A stretch of 64,000 bases of DNA, from assembly GCF_020544465.1 (NCBI RefSeq), contig NZ_CP066126.1, positions 4,526,001 to 4,590,000 on the forward strand. The letters are read 5' to 3'. This DNA is from Chromobacterium rhizoryzae (GTDB taxonomy: Bacteria; Pseudomonadota; Gammaproteobacteria; Burkholderiales; Chromobacteriaceae). Under the pieces are notes generated by a model. The model had not been told where the DNA came from. It saw nothing but the letters and a program-made list of their open reading frames with translations, and searched no databases. Below are positions 40,566 through 49,477 of this stretch, piece by piece (position 1 is the first letter of the stretch; each line of letters opens with the position of its first letter). Position numbers and translations under genes: made by a program.

Positions 40566-41066
40566 ATGCTATATGGACTCACCCCGCTGGGGATCTTTCA
40601 TACCGCCGTCAGCCTGCTGGCGGTCGCTTTCGGCGCCATCGCGCTGTGGCGCGACGGCAGGATCAGCCCGCGCAATCGCCTGGGCCAGGCTTATGTGATC
40701 GGCACCGTGATCAGCTGCGTCACCGCCCTGGGCATTTTTCAGCACGGCGGCTTCGGCAAGCCGCACGCCTTGGCCCTGATCACGCTGGTCGTCCTGCTGC
40801 TGGCGCTGCTGGCGGAGTTCAAGGGCCTTTTCGGCGGCAAGGCCGCCCATGCGTCCGCCGTCGGCTTGTCCGCCACCTTCCTGTTCCATTGGATTCCGGC
40901 CGTCACGGAAACCTCCACCCGGCTGCCCTTGGGCCATCCCCTCTTGTCCAGCCCCGACGCGCCCGCCCTCCAGATCGCCACCGGCGTCCTGCTGCTGCTC
41001 TTCATCGCCGGCGCCGCCCGGCAGTGGAAAACCATCAACGCGGCCTTGAAAGCGGGCGCGGGATGA
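40566..41066 (+). CDS. Hypothetical five-helix membrane protein
   Basis: A 166-residue protein with about five hydrophobic segments (GIFHTAVSLLAVAFGAIALW, AYVIGTVISCVTALGIFQHG, ALALITLVVLLLALLAEFKG, and two more). An AAGGAG site lies 6 bases before the ATG. It belongs to the MFS operon by spacing (15 bp). I do not recognise a function; the family resembles small uncharacterised inner-membrane proteins with a heme-free YoaK-like look. Confidence 0.6.
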   Translation: MLYGLTPLGIFHTAVSLLAVAFGAIALWRDGRISPRNRLGQAYVIGTVISCVTALGIFQHGGFGKPHALALITLVVLLLALLAEFKGLFGGKAAHASAVGLSATFLFHWIPAVTETSTRLPLGHPLLSSPDAPALQIATGVLLLLFIAGAARQWKTINAALKAGAG

Positions 41067-41070
41067 CCAC

Positions 41071-41523
41071 ATGCAAGCCATGCTCAAACTGGATATCAAG
41101 ATACGAGCCGCGCAAGCGGCGGACCTGCCGGCCCTGATCGGCGTCGACGCCATCGCGCAGCGGGACCCCGCCCGACGCAGGATGCTGGGCGAGGCCATCG
41201 CCGCGCAAAGCTGCTGGCTGGCCGAGGCCGAGGAGGCGCTGGGCTACGGCATTCTGGACCGCTCCTTCTTTCAGCAGCGCTTCATCCCGCTGCTGATGGT
41301 GACGGAAACCGCCAGAGGCCGCGGCGTGGCCAGCGCCTTGATGGCGGAGTTTGAACGGCGATGCGCGGGCGACAAGCTGTTCACCTCCGCCAATGAATCC
41401 AATCTGCCGATGCGGCGCTTGCTGGACAAGCTGGGCTTCCGGGAAAGCGGACGCATCGACAATCTGGACGACGGCGACCCGGAGCTTGTGTTCATGAAGC
41501 GGGCTGCGCGCCCAGCCGGTTAA
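41071..41523 (+). CDS. GNAT-family N-acetyltransferase
   Basis: A 150-residue protein with the GNAT core: IRAAQAADLPALIGVDAIAQ at the N-terminus, FIPLLMVTETARGRGVASAL with the RGRGVA acetyl-CoA motif, and ESNLPMRRLLDKLGFRESGR at the C-terminus. It starts 4 bp after the previous stop and completes the MFS operon. Its stop overlaps that of the convergent histidine kinase gene. Substrate unknown; small-molecule or antibiotic acetylation is possible. Confidence 0.85.
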   Translation: MQAMLKLDIKIRAAQAADLPALIGVDAIAQRDPARRRMLGEAIAAQSCWLAEAEEALGYGILDRSFFQQRFIPLLMVTETARGRGVASALMAEFERRCAGDKLFTSANESNLPMRRLLDKLGFRESGRIDNLDDGDPELVFMKRAARPAG

Positions 41524-42581
41524 GACGCCGGCTGCGGCCAGCTCAGCTCAAAGCGGCTGCCGCCGCCCACGCGGCTGCAACGGGCCTCGCCGCCGTGAGC
41601 CAGCGCGATGGCGGCCACCACCGCCAGCCCCAGGCCGCTGCCGCCCTTGCCGCTTTGCCGCGCCGCGTCCGCGCGGCGGAAGGCCTCGAAGGCGTGCGGC
41701 GCGAAATCGTCTGGAATGCCCGGCCCCTCGTCCTCCACCCGCAAGCTGCACAGGCCGTCCTCCATGCGCAGCCGCACCCGCACCAGGCCGGGTTGGGCGT
41801 AGCGGCGCGCATTGTCCAGCAAGGCCAGCAGCGCCTGGCGGATGCGCACCGGATCGCAATGCGCCGGACGCTCGTCCAGATCCAGCACAGCCTGCAAGCC
41901 GGCCGCCAACAAGGCGTCCTCGAACACCTCCACCACCGCGCGCACTTCGGCGGCCAGATCGGTGTCTCGCATCTCTATGTCCAGATGCCCGCTTTCCGCC
42001 AGACTGATCACGCGCAAATCCTCGATCAGATGCGCCAGGCTCTCCACCTGGGCCAGCAGCCGGCGGAACTGGTTCTCGTCCGGGGTGAACACCCCTTCCG
42101 CCAGCCCTTGCAGCCGTCCGCGCAGCACCGTGACCGGGGTGCGCAGCTCATGGGCGATGGCGGCGTTCCAGAACGCCTGCTCCTTGGTCATGCGCTGCAA
42201 CTGGTCCGCCAGCGCGTTGAAATCGTCGGCCAGCGCCGCCGCCTCGCGCAGCGAACGGTCCCCGGCCGCCGCGCGCGCGTCCAGATCGCCCTGAGCCACG
42301 CGGCGTATGCCCTCCGCCACCGAGTTGAGCGGCACCAGGATGCGGCGCGCCAGACGCAGGCCCATCACCACCGACAGCGCCAGGCCCGCCACGGTGCTGG
42401 ACAGCAGCCACACCCACTCCGGCATCGTCATCTTCCAGCCCGGCGTCTCAAAATGCACCGGCCAGTAAGTCATCGCCACATAGTAGAAAGTGAAGCCGGT
42501 CACCACCACCAGCACCGTCACGCAGAAGGCCATCGTCGCCATCGACAGCGCGATCTGCCGGCTCAGCCCCTCCAGCCTCAT
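41520..42581 (-). CDS. Sensor histidine kinase, AdeS/SmeS-like
   Basis: A 353-residue kinase. Two membrane helices (about 15-35 and 57-75) enclose a short periplasmic loop. A HAMP segment follows (VAEGIRRVAQGDLDAR), then the phospho-acceptor H144 in AAIAHELRTPV, N box LLDNARRYA, G1 EDEGPGIP and G2 GGSGLGLAV. The ATG overlaps the response-regulator stop codon (ATGA). The partner and the divergent RND operon resemble the AdeRS-AdeABC arrangement, so it probably senses envelope or drug stress and tunes the pump. Confidence 0.9.
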   Translation of the reverse strand: MRLEGLSRQIALSMATMAFCVTVLVVVTGFTFYYVAMTYWPVHFETPGWKMTMPEWVWLLSSTVAGLALSVVMGLRLARRILVPLNSVAEGIRRVAQGDLDARAAAGDRSLREAAALADDFNALADQLQRMTKEQAFWNAAIAHELRTPVTVLRGRLQGLAEGVFTPDENQFRRLLAQVESLAHLIEDLRVISLAESGHLDIEMRDTDLAAEVRAVVEVFEDALLAAGLQAVLDLDERPAHCDPVRIRQALLALLDNARRYAQPGLVRVRLRMEDGLCSLRVEDEGPGIPDDFAPHAFEAFRRADAARQSGKGGSGLGLAVVAAIALAHGGEARCSRVGGGSRFELSWPQPAS

Positions 42582-43348
42582 TCCGCGCCCCACAGCTTGT
42601 AACCCACGCCGCGCACGCCCACCGGCACGCCGTCCACGCCGCACTCCTCCAGCTTCTTGCGCAGCTTGCTGATGTGGCTGTCCACGGTGCGCTCCAAGGC
42701 GTCGCCTTCCGGCAGGCAGGCGGCCAGCAGCTCCGCGCGGCTGAACACCCGCCGCGGCGCGCGCGCCAGTTGCGCCAACAGTTTGAATTCGGTCAGCGTC
42801 AGCGTCAGCACATGGCGCTGCTTGCCGGCCTGCACCGCCACTTCGTGGTTTTCCAGATCGATCTCGAACGGCTCCGCGCGCAGCACGCGCGGCTCCGCCT
42901 GACGCGCGCCGGACATGGAGCGGCGCAGCACCGCCTGCGTGCGCGCCACCACCTCGGCGGGATTGAAGGGTTTGACCACGTAGTCGTCCGCGCCGATGCG
43001 CAAGCCCATCAGCTTGTCGATGTCCTGGTCCAGCGCCGTCAGCATGATCACCGGCGTGTCGCCGCGGTGGCGGATTTCCGCCAACACCTGCCAGCCGTCG
43101 GCCCGCGGCATCTGCACGTCCAGCAAGACCAGATCCGGCTTCAGCGACAGATGCAGCTCCAGCGCCTGCCGGCCGTCCGCCGCGTGCGCGCAGCGCATGC
43201 CGCTGCGGGTCAGATAGGCGGTGAGAATCTCCGCGATCTCGGGTTCGTCTTCAGCGACGAGGATCAAGGCCTGACGGTCTTGAGCCCCGCCGGACGGTCG
43301 CATTGTCTGAGTCATGGCGCCGATTTCGCATCCTGTTTGCATCTCCAT
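42578..43348 (-). CDS. OmpR-family response regulator, AdeR/BaeR-like
   Basis: A 256-residue regulator. Receiver: acidic pocket at D34/E35 (VAEDEPEI), phospho-acceptor D77 in LVLLDVQMPRADGW and Lys in VKPFNPAEV. DNA-binding winged helix near residues 155-250 (LTLTEFKLLAQLARAPRRVF, LERTVDSHISKLRKK). The ATG at 43348 has GGAG five bases upstream; an inner ATG at 43312 does not. The stop overlaps the kinase start. Divergent from the RND operon, it is the likely activator of that pump. Confidence 0.92.
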   Translation of the reverse strand: MEMQTGCEIGAMTQTMRPSGGAQDRQALILVAEDEPEIAEILTAYLTRSGMRCAHAADGRQALELHLSLKPDLVLLDVQMPRADGWQVLAEIRHRGDTPVIMLTALDQDIDKLMGLRIGADDYVVKPFNPAEVVARTQAVLRRSMSGARQAEPRVLRAEPFEIDLENHEVAVQAGKQRHVLTLTLTEFKLLAQLARAPRRVFSRAELLAACLPEGDALERTVDSHISKLRKKLEECGVDGVPVGVRGVGYKLWGAE

Positions 43349-43448
43349 CGAATCTCCATGCTACCACACGAAAAACCCCATCCGGCCCCGGCATACTGCC
43401 GCATATTTTTTACGGGCGGCCCGCCGCCCAAGCCTGATTGGAGTGGAA

Positions 43449-44588
43449 ATGAAGAGTAAACGAGCCAGCCTCTACGGCGGCTGCTGCCTGCTGGCGGCGG
43501 CGCTGCTGAGCGCCTGCGGACAAGCCGAGACCCAAGCGCCGCCGCCGGCGATCCCGGTGCGCACCCTCAGCGCGGCCCCGGCCCCGCTCAAGCTGAGCGA
43601 AGACCTGCCCGGCCGCGTGGCCGCGGTGCGGGTGGCGGAAATCCGCCCCCAGGTCAGCGGCATTGTGCTGCGCCGGCAATTTGAGCAAGGCACCGAGGTG
43701 CGCGCCGGCCAGCCGCTGTTCCAGATCAACCCGGCGCCGTTCAAGGCGGAAGTGGACACCGCCGCCGCCGCGCTGCAACGCGCCGAGGCCGCGCTGGCGC
43801 GCGCGCGGGTGCAAACCGCCCGCCTCAAGCCGCTGGTGGAAACCGACGCCGTCAGCCGCCAGGTTTACGACGACGCCGCGTCCCAGCGCGATCAGGCCGC
43901 CGCGGACGTGGCCCAGGCGCGCGCCGCGCTGGCCCGCCGCCAGCTGGACCTGAAATTCTCCCGCGTGGAAGCGCCCATCTCCGGCCGCATCGACCAGGCC
44001 CTGGTCACCGAGGGCGCGCTGGTGGGCGGCGCCGACGGCGCCCCGATGGCCCGCATCCAACAGATAGACCAGGTGTACGTGGACGTGCGCCAGCCGGCGG
44101 CGGCGCTGGAAGCCGTGCGCCAAAGCCTGGCCGCCCAGCCGGACAGCGCCGGCGGCGGCCTGCCGGTGTCCATCCTGCGCGACGACGGCGCGCCCTACGG
44201 CCTCAACGGCCGCATCCTGTTCTCCGGCGTCAACGTGGACGCCGGCACCGGCGACGTGCTCTTGCGCGTACTGGTGGACAACCCCGAGCGGCGGCTGCTG
44301 CCCGGCATGTTCGTCCGCGCCCGCGTGCCGCGCGCCAGCTACGCGGCGGCGCTGACCGTGCCGCAGCAGGCCGTGGTGCGCATCGGCGGCAAAACCCAGC
44401 TGTGGACCGTGGACGCCAAGAACCAGGCCCGGCTGAACGTGGTGGAGCTGGGCGAACTGGCCAACCGCCAATACCGCATCCGCTCCGGCCTGCGCGCCGG
44501 GCAGAAAGTCGTGGTCGAGGGCATGGAACGCCTCGCCGACGGCGCCGTGGTGGCCGCCAGCGAAGCCGCGCCCGCGGCCAAGCGCTGA
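43449..44588 (+). CDS. RND pump periplasmic adaptor (AcrA/MexA/AdeA-like)
   Basis: A 379-residue lipoprotein. The signal peptide ends in the lipobox LLSAC with Cys-23. A biotinyl-lipoyl pair flanks a long alpha-hairpin (AALQRAEAALARARVQTARL, PLVETDAVSRQVYDDAASQR). The beta-barrel and membrane-proximal domains follow (DDGAPYGLNGRILFSGVNVD, LRVLVDNPERRLLPGMFVRA). The adaptor links the inner-membrane pump to the outer-membrane channel. First gene of a three-gene operon with 15-bp and -4-bp spacing. Confidence 0.93.
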   Translation: MKSKRASLYGGCCLLAAALLSACGQAETQAPPPAIPVRTLSAAPAPLKLSEDLPGRVAAVRVAEIRPQVSGIVLRRQFEQGTEVRAGQPLFQINPAPFKAEVDTAAAALQRAEAALARARVQTARLKPLVETDAVSRQVYDDAASQRDQAAADVAQARAALARRQLDLKFSRVEAPISGRIDQALVTEGALVGGADGAPMARIQQIDQVYVDVRQPAAALEAVRQSLAAQPDSAGGGLPVSILRDDGAPYGLNGRILFSGVNVDAGTGDVLLRVLVDNPERRLLPGMFVRARVPRASYAAALTVPQQAVVRIGGKTQLWTVDAKNQARLNVVELGELANRQYRIRSGLRAGQKVVVEGMERLADGAVVAASEAAPAAKR

Positions 44589-44603
44589 TCGAAGGAAGCC
44601 GCC

Positions 44604-47600
44604 ATGTCTCAATTCTTCATCCGCCGCCCGGTGTTCGCCTGGGTGATCGCCCTGTTCATCATTCTGCTGGGGGTGATCGCCATCCCACAGCTGCCGATCG
44701 CGCGTTACCCCTCGGTGGCGCCGCCCTCGGTCACCATCACCGCCAGCTACCCCGGCGCCACGCCGCAGACCATGAGCGACGGCGTGCTCAGCCTGATCGA
44801 GCGCGAGCTGTCCGGCGTCAAGAACCTGCTGTATTTCGAATCCTCGGCCGATACCTCCGGCATCGCCCAGATCACCGTCACCTTCAAGCCGGGCACGGAC
44901 CCGGAGCTGGCCCAGGTGGACGTGCAGAACAAACTCAAGGCGGTGGAGCCGCGGCTGCCCGCCCCGGTGCGCCAGAACGGCGTGATGGTGGAATCCGCCT
45001 CCTCCGGCTTCCTGATGCTGATCGGCCTGCGCTCGGACAGCGGCCGCTTCGACGAAGGCGCGCTCAGCGACTACCTGTCGCGCAATATCGCCGAAGAACT
45101 GCGCCGCATCGAAGGCGTGGGCCGCGTCCAACAGTTCGGCACGGAACAAGCGATGCGCGTCTGGGTGGACCCGGCCAAACTGATCACCTACGGCCTGTCC
45201 ATGAGCGAGCTCACCGCCGCCATCGCCCAGCAAAACGTCCAGATCGCCCCCGGCAGCCTGGGCGCCGCGCCCGCCCTGCCCGGCCAGCGCGTCACCGTGC
45301 CGCTCACCGTGCAAGGCCAACTGACCGCGCCGGAAGAGTTCGCCGCCATCGTGCTGCGCGCCAACGCCAACGGCTCCAAAGTGGTGCTGGGCGACGTGGC
45401 GCGGGTGGAGATAGGCTCCCAGGGCTATAGCTTCGTCAGCCGCGAAAACGGCAAGCCCGCCTCCTTCGCCGGCGTGCAACTGGCGCCGGGCGCCAACGCG
45501 GTCAAAACCGCGGAAGCGGTGCGGGCGCGGCTGGCCGAGCTGAGCACCTCCATGCCGGCCGGCATCAGCTACTCCGTGCCCTTCGACACCGCGCCCTTCG
45601 TCAAGATCTCCATCGAAAAAGTGATCCACACCCTGCTGGAAGCCATGGTGCTGGTCTTCCTGGTGATGTATCTGTTCCTGCAAAACGCGCGTTACACCCT
45701 GATTCCGGCCATCGTCGCCCCGGTGGCCATGCTGGGCACCTTCGCCGTGATGCTGGCCACCGGCTTCTCCATCAATGTGCTGACCATGTTCGGCATGGTG
45801 CTGGCCATCGGCATCATCGTGGACGACGCCATCGTGGTGGTGGAAAACGTGGAACGGCTGATGGCGGAAGAAGGCCTGTCCCCGCGGGACGCCACCTCCA
45901 AAGCCATGAAGGAAATCACCGGCGCCATCGTCGGCATCACCCTGGTGCTCACCGCCGTCTTCATCCCCATGGCCCTGTCCAGCGGCTCCGTGGGCGTGAT
46001 CTACCAACAGTTTTCCCTGTCCATGGCCGTGGCCATCCTGTTCTCCGCGCTGCTGGCGCTGACGCTGACCCCGGCGCTGTGCGCCACCATGCTCAAGCCC
46101 ATCCCGCAGGGACACCATGAAAAGCGCGGCTTCTTCGGCTGGTTCAACCGCCGCTTCGCCCAACTCACCGCCTGGTATGAAACCCGCGTAGGCCGGCTGA
46201 TAGGCCGCGCCGGCCGCGTGATGCTGCTGTTCCTGGCCATCTCCGGCGCGCTGGCCGCCGGCTTCAAGGCGCTGCCCTCCTCCTTCCTGCCGGAAGAAGA
46301 CCAGGGCTATTTCATGACCAGCTTTCTCTTGCCCGCGGACGCCACCGTCGAGCGCACCCGCGACGTGGTTAAAACGCTCGATGACCATCTGGCGACGCGC
46401 CCTGCGCTCCAGTCCAGCATCTCCATCATCGGCTACGGCTTCTCCGGCTCCGGCCCCAACGCGGCGCTGAACTTCGCCGTGCTCAAAGACTGGAAACAAC
46501 GCGGCGACAGCAGCACCGTGGAAGAAGCCATGCGCGCCCAACATCGCCTGTCCGCCGCCACGGAAGGCGCGGCGATGAGCCTGCTGCCGCCGGCCATCGA
46601 CGAACTGGGCACCAGCTCCGGCTTCAGCCTGCGGCTGCAAGACCGCGCCAACCAGGGCCACGCCGCGCTCAAAGCGGCCGAAGCCCAATTGCTGGAACTG
46701 GCCTCCCGCAGCAAGATCGTCCAGGGCGTCTACCCGGACAGCCTGCCGGCCGGCACCAGCGTGCGCCTGGACATAGACCGGCAAAAGGCCGAGGCGCTGG
46801 GCGTGTCCTTCAACAGCGTCAGCGACACCCTGTCCACCGCCATGGGCTCCACCTACGTCAACGACTTCCCGCACGCCGGCCGCATGCAGCAAGTCATCAT
46901 CCAGGCCGACGCGCCGGCGCGCATGCAGCTGGACAATGTGCTCAAGCTCTACGTGCGCAACGCCAGCGGCGGCATGGTGCCGCTGTCCGAAGTGGTGCGC
47001 CCGGCCTGGTCCGAAACCCCGCTGCAACTGGTGCGCTTCCAGGGCTACCCGTCCGCCCGCCTCTCCGGCGGCGCCGCGCCCGGCTACTCCAGCGGCGCGG
47101 CCATGGCCGAGATGGAACGGCTGGCCACACAACTGCCGCCCGGCTTCGCCCTGGCCTGGACCGGCCAATCGCTACAGGAACGCCAATCCGCGGCCCAGGC
47201 CCCCATGCTGATGGCGCTGTCCATGATCGTGGTGTTCCTGGTGCTGGCCGCGCTGTACGAAAGCTGGGCCATCCCGCTGTCCGTGATGCTGGTGGTGCCG
47301 CTGGGCCTGATCGGCGCCATCGGCGCGGTCATGCTGCGCGGCATGCCCAACGACGTGTTCTTCAAAGTGGGCCTGATCACCGTGATTGGCCTGTCCGCCA
47401 AGAACGCCATCCTGATCATCGAGTTCGCCAAACAACTGCATGAAGAAGGCAAGAGCCTGGTGGACGCCGCGGTGCAAGCCTCCCGGCTGCGGCTGCGCCC
47501 CATCCTGATGACCTCGCTGGCCTTCGGCCTGGGCGTGCTGCCGCTGATGCTGGCCACCGGCGCCAGCGCCGAAACCCAGAACGCCATCGGCACCGGCGTG

Positions 47601-47738
47601 TTCGGCGGCATGGTCACCGCCACCGTGCTGGCCATCTTCTTCGTACCCGTATTCTTCGTGGTCGTGATGAGCGCGCAAGCGCGCATCGCCAACTGGCGCA
47701 AGCCGCGTCCGGCCGCGGAACAGAAAGTTGAATCATGA
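44604..47738 (+). CDS. RND inner-membrane multidrug transporter (HAE1 family)
   Basis: A 1044-residue protein, the standard AcrB/MexB length. The proton-relay pair D407-D408 in GIIVDDAIVVV sits exactly where AcrB has it. Typical start MSQFFIRRPVFAWVIALFII. Also visible are the SASSGFLMLIG pore-domain segment, the FLPEEDQGYFM stretch and a C-terminal SAKNAILIIEFAKQLHEEG Lys-containing helix in TM10. Substrates cannot be read from sequence. Confidence 0.95.
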   Translation: MSQFFIRRPVFAWVIALFIILLGVIAIPQLPIARYPSVAPPSVTITASYPGATPQTMSDGVLSLIERELSGVKNLLYFESSADTSGIAQITVTFKPGTDPELAQVDVQNKLKAVEPRLPAPVRQNGVMVESASSGFLMLIGLRSDSGRFDEGALSDYLSRNIAEELRRIEGVGRVQQFGTEQAMRVWVDPAKLITYGLSMSELTAAIAQQNVQIAPGSLGAAPALPGQRVTVPLTVQGQLTAPEEFAAIVLRANANGSKVVLGDVARVEIGSQGYSFVSRENGKPASFAGVQLAPGANAVKTAEAVRARLAELSTSMPAGISYSVPFDTAPFVKISIEKVIHTLLEAMVLVFLVMYLFLQNARYTLIPAIVAPVAMLGTFAVMLATGFSINVLTMFGMVLAIGIIVDDAIVVVENVERLMAEEGLSPRDATSKAMKEITGAIVGITLVLTAVFIPMALSSGSVGVIYQQFSLSMAVAILFSALLALTLTPALCATMLKPIPQGHHEKRGFFGWFNRRFAQLTAWYETRVGRLIGRAGRVMLLFLAISGALAAGFKALPSSFLPEEDQGYFMTSFLLPADATVERTRDVVKTLDDHLATRPALQSSISIIGYGFSGSGPNAALNFAVLKDWKQRGDSSTVEEAMRAQHRLSAATEGAAMSLLPPAIDELGTSSGFSLRLQDRANQGHAALKAAEAQLLELASRSKIVQGVYPDSLPAGTSVRLDIDRQKAEALGVSFNSVSDTLSTAMGSTYVNDFPHAGRMQQVIIQADAPARMQLDNVLKLYVRNASGGMVPLSEVVRPAWSETPLQLVRFQGYPSARLSGGAAPGYSSGAAMAEMERLATQLPPGFALAWTGQSLQERQSAAQAPMLMALSMIVVFLVLAALYESWAIPLSVMLVVPLGLIGAIGAVMLRGMPNDVFFKVGLITVIGLSAKNAILIIEFAKQLHEEGKSLVDAAVQASRLRLRPILMTSLAFGLGVLPLMLATGASAETQNAIGTGVFGGMVTATVLAIFFVPVFFVVVMSAQARIANWRKPRPAAEQKVES

Positions 47739-49135
47739 AAGCGCTCCTCCCTCTGGCCCTGGCCCTAAGCGTCTCCGCCTGCTCGCTGACCCAGCCGCTG
47801 CGCAAGCCGGAGCCGCCGGTGCCGGCCCGTTACGCCACGGCGGCCGCGGACGATGCCAACGCCAACGCCGCCGACCTGGGCTGGCGCGCCATGTTCGGCG
47901 ACCGCCGGCTGCAAAGCCTGATAGACCTGGCGCTGCGCAATAACCGCGACCTGCGCCTGGCCGCTCTCAACGTGGAAGCCGCCGAAGCCCAATACGGCAT
48001 CCAGCGCGCCGCGCGGCTGCCGTCCGTGGACGCCGGCGCCGGCCTCAACCGCCAGCGCAGCCCGGCCAACCGCGAAACCGATCCGTTCACCCCGGCCGCC
48101 GTGCAAAACCAGTACGGCGTCAACGTGGGCGTCAGCGCGTTTGAGATTGACCTGTTCGGCCGCGTGCGCGCGCTGTCCGACGCCGCCTTCGCCCGCTACC
48201 TGGCCACCGATCACGGCCGCCGCGCCGCCCAGATCGCCCTGGTGGGCGCGGTGGCGGACGCCTACTTCGCGGAACGGCTGGCGCGCGAACAACTGGCGCT
48301 GGCGGAACGCACCCAGGCAGACTGGCGGCAATCGCTGGCGCTGGCGCGCCGGCTCAAGGACGCGCAACAGGCCGGCGGCCTGGACGTGGCCCAGGCCGAA
48401 GGCCAAGTGGCCAGCGCCGACGCCGACCTGGAAGCCCGCGCCCGCGCCGCGGACCAGGCGCGCAACGCGCTGCGCCTGCTGCTGGGCGCGGAACCGCCAG
48501 AAGACCTGCCCGAGCCGCTGCCGCTGGACCGCCAGCCGGTGGTGACCCGGCTGGCCGCCGGCCTGCCCTCGGAACTGCTGTTCCGCCGCCCGGACATCCT
48601 GCAAGCCGAACAACAACTGGAAGCCGCCAACGCCGACATCGGCGCCGCGCGCGCCGCCTTCTTCCCGCGGCTGTCGCTGAGCACCTCCGCCGGCTTCCTC
48701 AGCCCCGGCCTGCGCAATCTGTTCGACGGCGGCCAACACGTATGGAGCTTTGCGCCGCAAATCAACATCCCGCTGTTCCAGGGCGGCCGGCTGCGCGCCG
48801 AACTGCGGCTGGCGGAAGTGCGCAAATCCAGCGCCGTGGCCGAATACGAACGCGCCATCCAGATCGCCTTCCGCGAAGTGGCCGACGGCCTGGCCGGCCG
48901 CGAAACCTTCAGCCGCCAGATAGACGCCCAGGCGCGCGCGGTGGCCAGCGCCGAGCGCCGCGCCGACCTCTCCGGCCAGCGCTACCGCGCCGGCGTGGAC
49001 GGCCGGCTGGAACTGCTGGACGCCCAACGCCAACTCTACGCCGCCCAACAAGGGCTGCTGGACCTGCGCCGCGGCGAACTGAGCAACGCCATTGCGCTGT
49101 ACAAGGCGCTGGGCGGCGGCCTCACCGAAAAGTAA
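47735..49135 (+). CDS. Outer-membrane efflux channel (NodT/OprM family)
   Basis: A 466-residue lipoprotein; the lipobox SVSAC places Cys at 16. Repeated OEP domains follow: LGWRAMFGDRRLQSLIDLAL, NRDLRLAALNVEAAEAQYGI, GLPSELLFRRPDILQAEQQL (the RPDI motif) and FPRLSLSTSAGFLS. It forms the trimeric exit duct for the pump. The ATG overlaps the transporter stop codon by 4 bp. A terminator follows the stop. Confidence 0.93.
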   Translation: MKALLPLALALSVSACSLTQPLRKPEPPVPARYATAAADDANANAADLGWRAMFGDRRLQSLIDLALRNNRDLRLAALNVEAAEAQYGIQRAARLPSVDAGAGLNRQRSPANRETDPFTPAAVQNQYGVNVGVSAFEIDLFGRVRALSDAAFARYLATDHGRRAAQIALVGAVADAYFAERLAREQLALAERTQADWRQSLALARRLKDAQQAGGLDVAQAEGQVASADADLEARARAADQARNALRLLLGAEPPEDLPEPLPLDRQPVVTRLAAGLPSELLFRRPDILQAEQQLEAANADIGAARAAFFPRLSLSTSAGFLSPGLRNLFDGGQHVWSFAPQINIPLFQGGRLRAELRLAEVRKSSAVAEYERAIQIAFREVADGLAGRETFSRQIDAQARAVASAERRADLSGQRYRAGVDGRLELLDAQRQLYAAQQGLLDLRRGELSNAIALYKALGGGLTEK

Positions 49136-49143
49136 GAACGGCG

Positions 49144-49188
49144 AAAAACCCCTGATGCTGCGTCGGCGCGCCTTGCCTCAGGGATTTT
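49144..49188 (+). terminator. Terminator of the RND operon
   Basis: CCCTGA/TCAGGG arms around a 22-base GC-rich loop, preceded by AAAAA and followed by TTTT. A bidirectional Rho-independent form is possible. Confidence 0.6.
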
Positions 49189-49201
49189 GTTGGCCGCTCT
49201 C

Positions 49202-49335
49202 AGAACGTGTTTGCGATCTCGCGAGCTAGGCGAAAACCGCTGAGAAAGCGGAATGTACGCGGGGTACATCAGCATTTCGAAGCTGTACTCACCGTGTAAC
49301 GCTCCACGACGCGCAGCAGATCGTAAACAGGTTCT
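49202..49335. mobile_element. MITE-like element, copy A
   Basis: About 134 bp with imperfect terminal inverted repeats (AGAACGTGTTTGCGATCT / AGATCGTAAACAGGTTCT). No ORF of its own. Related copies lie at 57357-57501 and 58931-59072 in the opposite orientation. It fills most of the gap between the RND operon and the diguanylate cyclase gene. Confidence 0.8.
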
Positions 49336-49477
49336 CAGCGCCGCTTACCGCACACCCCCATCCCCTCCTTTCGCGCGGCCCACGCTGGCCGCGCTCTTTT
49401 TACCCCGCCTCCCGCCTTGCAATCCCGCGCCCGTGGATACAAACATAAAGCTGTACCACCCCATTGGCCGCACCAAG

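Noticed and set aside
43410..47168. 1252-codon minus-strand frame opposite the adaptor and RND transporter
   Set aside because: His/Gly/Arg-rich composition is typical of an antisense shadow. The plus strand encodes complete, conserved pump proteins.
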